Position numbers and translations under genes: made by a program
The notes under the pieces: generated by a model
What the model was told of the DNA's origin: nothing
The model's input: the letters and a program-made list of their open reading frames with translations, nothing else
Databases searched by the model: none
Part shown: piece by piece, positions 34,586 to 38,009 of the stretch
Position numbering within the stretch: the first letter of the stretch is position 1
Layout: each line of letters starts with the position of its first letter
IMG/VR virus record: IMGVR_UViG_3300049032_000090
Location: 1-38,009 of that record
Length of the DNA stretch: 38,009 bases
Source: a virus
Reading direction: 5' to 3' (one strand)

Positions 34586-35122
34586 CTACTTCTTCTCTTT
34601 CTTGACCTTCTTGTTCGAGCAATAGGTGCAGTTCTTCACGAGACACTTCTTCTCGCCAGGGCTCACCATGTTGCCGCCGCGACACTCGCTCCACGTTGAG
34701 CGGATGGCACCGGGTTTGATATCGGCCGGATCAACAACTGTTCCGCTACCTGTCATGAGTACTGGTTCTTTGAGGCGCTTGATCTCTGTTCGGTGCTGCT
34801 GCGTCTCCGCTACGAGGTCTACAAGATCACTGAAACGCACTGTGGCTAAGACTTCATCGTCTGCCTGAAACACCAAGGTAGGGATGCGGCTGAAGCTTGC
34901 GCCTGAGACTGTCTGCTTCCACCACTCGCGTATCTTGATCGTCTTATGGTTCTTGCACTCGATGTCTAGGGGAGTGTCTTGGAAGTAGTCGTTCAAGTCC
35001 ATCTTCTGGTGAGTGCCGGCCCCGCTGCGTTTATCCCTGGACACACGAGCTCCTAGCTTCTTCTGCAAGAGCTTGGCTACTTGCTTCTCTAGCGAGACTC
35101 CCTTGTCTGAAGATACGCTCAC
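34586..35122 (-). CDS. PD-(D/E)XK nuclease, Holliday-resolvase-like, with zinc tail
   Basis: The 178-residue product carries GVSLEKQVAKLLQKKLGARV, SRDKRSGAGTHQKMDLNDYF and LDIECKNHKTIKI, the E...D...ExK core of PD-(D/E)XK nucleases related to archaeal-type Holliday junction resolvases. A coiled segment follows (LVDLVAETQQHRTEIKRLKE), then a Cys-rich tail (C-x12-C-x4-C-x2-C: ECRGGNMVSPGEKKCLVKN and CTYCSNKK) that may bind zinc. It would resolve replication or recombination branches before packaging. GTG 35122 overlaps the stop of the preceding 57-residue gene as GTGA. Confidence 0.78.
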   Translation of the reverse strand: MSVSSDKGVSLEKQVAKLLQKKLGARVSRDKRSGAGTHQKMDLNDYFQDTPLDIECKNHKTIKIREWWKQTVSGASFSRIPTLVFQADDEVLATVRFSDLVDLVAETQQHRTEIKRLKEPVLMTGSGTVVDPADIKPGAIRSTWSECRGGNMVSPGEKKCLVKNCTYCSNKKVKKEKK

Positions 35123-35292
35123 CCCTGAATCTCTTCTGGTGAGTGTCTCAGAAGTAGTACAGGCCTACCCATCGTTCGATGTAATCGCCACTTCCAGAAC
35201 TGGACTCGGAGCTTCAAGTAAGTCCAATAGCTTACGTTCAATAGCTCGCTGTCTAAATCTGTTACGCGAGATGAGTATTTGATTAGTCTCAT
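35119..35292 (-). CDS. Small protein coupled to the nuclease, 57 aa
   Basis: ATG 35292 has AAGGAGG with 6-nt spacing, and TGA 35119-35121 overlaps the GTG start of the nuclease. The 57-residue basic product begins MRLIKYSSRVTDLDSELLNV and contains TYLKLRVQFWKWRLHRTMGR. A longer frame in another register (35165-35371) lacks this signal and is rejected. Role unknown; it may be the leader gene for the operon. Confidence 0.6.
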   Translation of the reverse strand: MRLIKYSSRVTDLDSELLNVSYWTYLKLRVQFWKWRLHRTMGRPVLLLRHSPEEIQG

Positions 35293-35309
35293 CGTTCACC
35301 TCCTTATAA

Positions 35310-36008
35310 TTTCTAGGTTTGCTCGCCGCCGTCGGGTCTCGCGGCTCCCTCATACACAAGGGGAGAGCCACTACGAAAGGGTTTCTACGCTGCCAACCTC
35401 AACCTTTTATGTGGCAGTAGCGACGAGCTGTTGAACGTACGAGTCTTCCGGTGAGGGCAACTCCTACGTCCAGTTCCGCCTAGGTAAGGGTGGGCATCAC
35501 CTAAGCGGAACTGGTAAAGAGCGCGCCAGGGTAGTTTTAAATAAAAGAACCTTTCGAAAAGATTAGTTATTTGTCCTGGTGCGCCCATCAAGCCCAACGA
35601 GTTGTCTCGTGAGGCTTGATGGATATTGTGCAGTTACATGGCTGCTAGTAGTCAGGTACAGAGCCATCAAGGACTTACCCATCGGAGCCGACTACTAGCT
35701 GGTCTATGTAAGCCGAGCGGGGCGGGCATGACGTGTACGTTTCCCCGAACTGTCCGCTCTACCCTCTTGCAAGTACACTCACTCAGGTTTCATTACATAG
35801 CCATGTTGAACATATAAGGCAGAGAGCCGACTCACCTATTCGCGGTCAGCAGTCATCTGTTACCGCGAACCCTCTGCAACAGGGTATCCGTCTGTGCACG
35901 ACGCTTATATGTCCATGTAACTGCACAACTGATTGTCAAAGTTCAATGGAGAATAGTTGCCGTAGTTGGTTCTACGCGGTCTGCCGCCGAAGCGGTTTGC
36001 GGGCAACG
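35310..36008. ncRNA. Second large structured RNA candidate (about 600-700 nt), strand undecided
   Basis: No convincing gene lies in about 720 nt. A 16-bp perfect helix (35626-35641/35913-35928) encloses 271 nt with a 10-bp hairpin 35644-35653/35690-35699, 8 bp 35704-35711/35793-35800, 6 bp 35715-35720/35754-35759, 9 bp 35810-35818/35904-35912 and 8 bp 35839-35846/35862-35869. GTGTAC (35733-35738) can pair with 35773-35778, crossing the 6-bp helix as a pseudoknot. Before it are 10-bp hairpins at 35521-35530/35575-35584 and 35585-35594/35613-35622, and a 9-bp arm, CAGTTCCGC (35470-35478), pairing with a perfect complement near 35504-35512. After it a three-way unit spans 35957-36008. Wobble pairs give conflicting strand hints. 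Size and complexity recall GOLLD/ROOL phage RNAs. Confidence 0.6.
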
Positions 36009-36014
36009 CTCCCT

Positions 36015-36122
36015 CTATCGGAGGTCCTGATCCATCTCGTCTGGGACGAACTTGATCATGAGTGCCAACAGGGCGACTGCAACGGCTAGTGCCCCGATGA
36101 TCATGTACGCTAGGTAGTCCAT
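36015..36122 (-). CDS. Small single-span membrane protein, 35 aa
   Basis: ATG 36122 has AGGAGG with 6-nt spacing; TAG at 36015-36017. The product begins MDYLAYMIIGALAVAVALLA, a membrane helix of about 20 residues, then KFVPDEMDQDLR. It overlaps the end of the preceding gene by 13 nt. Tiny one-helix proteins such as this are often missed. A lysis or envelope role is possible. Confidence 0.6.
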   Translation of the reverse strand: MDYLAYMIIGALAVAVALLALMIKFVPDEMDQDLR

Positions 36123-36304
36123 TTCAATCCTCCTGTTCCTATTAGCGTTATTACTAGTGTGACTGCTTCTTGTGAGATCTTCTTGATCCTCTTTTCTTCA
36201 GTGAGGCGGCGGCTTCTATTTCGCTGCGCTATGCCTTTGAAAAAGTTCGGGTCTTCGGTCTTATAGAAGTATATTTTGATTCCGTAAATGTTCGAATGGT
36301 TCAC
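36110..36304 (-). CDS. Small basic protein, first gene of the right early unit
   Basis: GTG 36304 has AGGAG with 6-nt spacing and lies just behind the promoter 36323-36350. The 64-residue product is basic in the middle (RNRSRRLTEEKRIKKISQEA) and hydrophobic at the end (VTLVITLIGTGG). No family is recognised. It is governed by the same palindrome found at the left early promoter. Confidence 0.6.
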   Translation of the reverse strand: MNHSNIYGIKIYFYKTEDPNFFKGIAQRNRSRRLTEEKRIKKISQEAVTLVITLIGTGGLKWTT

Positions 36305-36322
36305 TTGTATCTCCTGCCTTTG

Positions 36323-36350
36323 ACTATAAAGAATTGTTCAAAATAGTCAA
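36323..36350 (-). promoter_or_regulatory. Promoter of the right early unit
   Basis: On the minus strand TTGACT (36345-36350) and TATAGT (36323-36328) are spaced 16 nt. The -35 is inside the operator-like palindrome, as at 2336-2364. Confidence 0.72.
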
Positions 36351-36362
36351 CACTATTTTTTG
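36340..36362. repeat. 23-bp copy of the left operator block
   Basis: This is identical over 23 bp to 2354-2376 and contains AATAGTCAACACTATT (36342-36357). Here only one arm is present, and it is followed at the same side by a perfect DnaA box. Confidence 0.8.
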
Positions 36363-36368
36363 GGCAGG

Positions 36369-36377
36369 TGTGGATAA
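36369..36377 (-). promoter_or_regulatory. DnaA box (perfect consensus)
   Basis: TGTGGATAA, 6 nt after the 23-bp repeat; the left copy is 7 nt after its repeat. Together with the hairpin region that follows it makes a second origin-like locus. Confidence 0.6.
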
Positions 36378-36387
36378 CTACATCAAG

Positions 36388-36456
36388 GGCGGGGCGCTTC
36401 AAGGTGGGAGACCTACCGCTTATTGGCCCGGCTTATTAGGCGGACGCCCCAGGCCC
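36388..36456. other. GC-rich branched inverted repeat beside the DnaA box
   Basis: GGGGCG (36391-36396) pairs with CGCCCC (36445-36450), extended by GGGC/GCCC outside. Inside are a 6-bp hairpin GGTGGG-AGA-CCTACC (36403-36417) and CCGC/GCGG (36416-36419/36440-36443). There is no T-run, so it is not a standard terminator. A single-strand origin, oriT-like site or structured RNA are options. Confidence 0.45.
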
Positions 36457-36460
36457 TGAG

Positions 36461-36805
36461 CTACTTCGTCAGGACACCTCGTTTGAAGAGTTCGATAGCT
36501 ACCTTGGCCACAGCGTCTTCAGGTGCGTCGTAAGATCCACCGCTATCTGCGTAGGGGCTGACACCTCTGAAATACCAACCATCGGAGTCATGTATGAACT
36601 CGTAGTCATCGTCTGGCAGCCTCCTAATGAGATAGCCAAGGTCGTAGGCCTGAATTTGGCCTGGATGAACGCCGTGATAGGCAGTCTCTACCATCCACTC
36701 GCCAATACCGTTGCGACACCAGACCTTGGCGGCTAACGACTTTGACTCTCGCCAATCACTAAGCTCTGAAAGCTCCTCACATAGTTCTAGTGAAGCTACG
36801 TTCAT
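36461..36805 (-). CDS. Conserved-phage-type hypothetical protein, 114 aa
   Basis: The 114-residue product opens MNVASLELCEELSELSDW and contains IQAYDLGYLIRRLPDDDYEF and DAPEDAVAKVAIELFKRGVL, a pattern familiar from small hypothetical proteins in phages of diverse bacteria whose function is unknown. ATG 36805 overlaps the stop of the YopX-like gene (ATGA), so the two are co-translated. Confidence 0.75.
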   Translation of the reverse strand: MNVASLELCEELSELSDWRESKSLAAKVWCRNGIGEWMVETAYHGVHPGQIQAYDLGYLIRRLPDDDYEFIHDSDGWYFRGVSPYADSGGSYDAPEDAVAKVAIELFKRGVLTK

Positions 36806-37197
36806 GAGGTAGTCCGTAGAAGCAGCAGCGCAGGGTTCTCATAGATGTTGCCGATTACCTTGCCGTGCGAAACACAAGCAGACAGAGACTTCCTTGGCTG
36901 CCCAGGATTTACCGGTTCGACGATGTATCTCGCGGCGGTGGGGACCCAAACGACCTTGTACTTGTATGTAGCTCGCAGGATGTCACCCTCATATACCTCC
37001 ACGCCGTTCTTGTCCTTGAGGCCGGTGTACTGCATCAGGACCAAAGCACCACTATCGATGTCCTCTTGGTTCCACATGTAGTGATGAGCAAAGGAGGCCA
37101 GTGTTTCAATATCAGGCTGACCTTGAACCGCTATCGTGAACTCTGGATCATTTTTCGGCCAGCGAGTATCCCATGCTCTAAACTTGATGTCTCTCAT
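36802..37197 (-). CDS. YopX-family phage protein
   Basis: The 131-residue product matches the YopX family: MRDIKFRAWDTRWPKNDPEF at the start, LVLMQYTGLKDKNGVEVYEG and DILRATYKYKVVW in the middle, and HGKVIGNIYENPALL at the end. YopX proteins are widespread in phages and prophages, form a beta-rich fold, and have no established function. ATG 37197 has AGGAG about 9 nt upstream. It heads a two-gene unit. Confidence 0.9.
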   Translation of the reverse strand: MRDIKFRAWDTRWPKNDPEFTIAVQGQPDIETLASFAHHYMWNQEDIDSGALVLMQYTGLKDKNGVEVYEGDILRATYKYKVVWVPTAARYIVEPVNPGQPRKSLSACVSHGKVIGNIYENPALLLLRTTS

Positions 37198-37239
37198 CCA
37201 TGTGTTCTCCTATTTAGTTATTGATGGGCCGTAACCCAG

Positions 37240-37310
37240 GCTCAGCATCGCTTGTAAGAACAAACACTTAGTGCGCTTTGCGCATGTAAGTTATTTGAAC
37301 GATGCTGAGC
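37240..37310. repeat. 11-bp inverted repeat with inner hairpin
   Basis: GCTCAGCATCG (37240-37250) pairs with CGATGCTGAGC (37300-37310). Inside, ACTTA-GT-GCGC pairs with GCGC-ATG-TAAGT. The 71-nt structure lies in the intergenic region 37198-37570 upstream of the YopX gene, either as a leader structure or a small RNA. Confidence 0.55.
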
Positions 37311-37338
37311 GTGAACGGCGGCTGTGGAAAAGTACGAA

Positions 37339-37369
37339 TGGTTGTCAACCCTCGCATAGTTGACAACCA
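37339..37369. promoter_or_regulatory. 31-bp palindrome, operator candidate
   Basis: TGGTTGTCAAC (37339-37349) and GTTGACAACCA (37359-37369) are perfect 11-bp arms around a 9-nt spacer. Both arms contain an outward TTGACA, but no matching -10 is clear. It is likely a dimer-binding site in the control gap between the YopX unit and the gene at 37571. Confidence 0.55.
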
Positions 37370-37570
37370 GGAACTTTGATAGCTGAAACAAGCCTTTTAT
37401 GAAATAGACTAGTCTGCTTGTCGAGTAGCGAACTGCCTTCAAAAATGGTTTGACATAGTTTTTTACGTGCTGACCTCTGTTAGAGGCTCGAAAACATGCG
37501 ACGCAAAATGCCCATTGTAGGAAGTGCGGTCTTTACGCGACGCGCAGACTCTGCTTAAGTAGCTACACGT

Positions 37571-37915
37571 ATGTACGACGACGAAGCCGAACGAATCATA
37601 GAACTAGCAAGTCAGGTGCCTTACAAGCCAGCCTGGATGATTCAGGAAGAGCTTGGCTCTGAACGCTCCGTTCGTCGTATCCAGGAGATCATCAACGCTC
37701 GTCTAGGTCGTCGCCCTACAAAGGCGACGATAGAGCGAGGTGACTTCCTTCGCGATGGTGTAGCCGCTTACATGGTTAGCCAGGGGCTTGATGAGCGCTA
37801 TTGCTCAAACTGCATGAAGCGGTCTCTATTGAAATGTGCTATTCACAGACTGGGTCCCGACATAGACTCTTGGGTCTTCGTGTGCCGGCACTGTGCGGCG
37901 CCTGGGGACCGTTAG
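37571..37915 (+). CDS. Zinc-ribbon/helix-turn-helix regulator-like protein
   Basis: The 114-residue product has a helix-turn-helix-like N-terminal half (AERIIELASQVPYKPAWMIQ, then EELGSERSVRRIQEIINARL) and a zinc-ribbon C-terminal half with CSNC, one further Cys, and CRHC (about 78-107). It lies alone after a 370-nt control region with palindromes and no Shine-Dalgarno. A transcription regulator, perhaps of the early operons, is inferred. It overlaps the convergent minus frame at 37912 by four bases. Confidence 0.65.
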   Translation: MYDDEAERIIELASQVPYKPAWMIQEELGSERSVRRIQEIINARLGRRPTKATIERGDFLRDGVAAYMVSQGLDERYCSNCMKRSLLKCAIHRLGPDIDSWVFVCRHCAAPGDR

Positions 37916-38009
37916 TTAGCGTTGTTTCTGTTCCGGTCCTTGTACTCAGTAAATATGTCGCTTATGTGTAGGTTGATCTCACTGCCATCCGCATTATGGA
38001 AGGAATAGA
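37912..38009 (-). CDS. Partial small protein at the right edge
   Basis: An open minus frame enters from the right edge and ends at TAA 37912-37914. The visible part reads HNADGSEINLHISDIFTEYK and then a polar Asn/Arg-rich end. If the ends of the window are joined it would begin at an ATG formed by bases 4-2, giving a 34-residue protein that overlaps the gene at 1-143. Function is unknown. Confidence 0.45.
   Translation of the reverse strand, partial: YSFHNADGSEINLHISDIFTEYKDRNRNNAN

Noticed and set aside
34515-34694. N-terminal extension of the second DUF3846-like gene
   Set aside because: It overlaps the nuclease gene, is Glu/Arg-rich noise, and the shorter form equals its paralog in length.
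35165-35371. 68-codon minus frame
   Set aside because: The strong AAGGAGG belongs to the ATG at 35292 in a different frame, and the longer frame runs into the structured RNA.
35733-36089. Plus-strand 118-codon frame over the second RNA region
   Set aside because: No ribosome binding site, Cys/Ser/Arg-rich composition, and it spans several perfect inverted repeats; likely a chance frame.
36388-36456. tRNA-like cloverleaf
   Set aside because: The outer stem resembles an acceptor arm, but no T-arm consensus or 7-nt anticodon loop fits on either strand.
1-38009. CRISPR array
   Set aside because: No regularly spaced identical repeats of 20-40 nt are seen; repeats found are pairs or short motifs.
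1-38009. Insertion sequence or transposase
   Set aside because: The only recombinase is the large serine integrase, without terminal inverted repeats around it.

Overview
The window is a near-complete tailed-phage genome or prophage of siphovirus type with HK97-fold head genes. Its accessory and replication genes are mixed with functions usual on integrative conjugative elements. The standard code is used (TGA is a stop), base composition is mixed by eye, and many genes have clear AGGAGG-type ribosome binding sites. Lsr2, a replication-relaxation protein, an HerA/TraD-like ATPase and several apparently leaderless genes (TANNNT 6-7 nt before ATG) suggest an actinobacterial or possibly Patescibacteria/Saccharibacteria host. 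The sequence alone does not decide between these.

Layout. About 1-2,233 (-): an early operon with an ERF single-strand annealing protein and a string of small overlapping genes. 2,336-2,515: a regulatory/origin-like region with a palindrome pair flanking a perfect DnaA box. 2,522-3,553 (+): replication-relaxation protein and a small basic membrane protein. 3,606-4,367: non-coding, with two promoters and a candidate structured RNA of about 460 nt. 4,380-5,664 (+): a winged-helix accessory protein and a small partner. 5,661-8,654 (-): a small gene, an MT-A70 methyltransferase, a BglII/BstYI-like endonuclease and a GT51 peptidoglycan glycosyltransferase. 8,815-26,963 (+): small genes, then terminase, portal, protease-capsid, connectors, tail, lysis genes and lsr2. 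27,007-29,924 (-): coupling-type ATPase and small membrane proteins. 30,012-32,623: regulator-like gene, large serine integrase, small genes. 32,746-35,292 (-): DUF3846-like / ArdC-like / DUF3846-like / nuclease operon. 35,310-36,008: a second gene-free, highly structured stretch. 36,015-37,197 (-): small genes and a YopX-like protein. 37,571-37,915 (+): a zinc-ribbon regulator-like gene.

How the parts fit. Packaging and head proteins are unusually fused. The portal gene carries a 2H-phosphoesterase-like domain and a MuF domain. Protease, scaffold and capsid are one reading frame with two strong internal ribosome binding sites. Several late units begin with the same extended -10 element followed by an AAATAGA-like start region. 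The 23-bp repeat next to a perfect DnaA box occurs at both early control regions (2,354-2,392 and 36,340-36,377), which suggests one regulator and DnaA act at both.

The observations most worth following are the two large structured RNAs, the portal/2H/MuF fusion (possible cyclic-nucleotide-cleaving, anti-CBASS-like activity on a virion protein), the nested capsid starts, the twin DnaA-box elements, and the relaxase-like plus coupling-ATPase pair inside a phage. If the two window ends are joined, two short genes close cleanly across the junction, so the sequence may be a complete circular genome.
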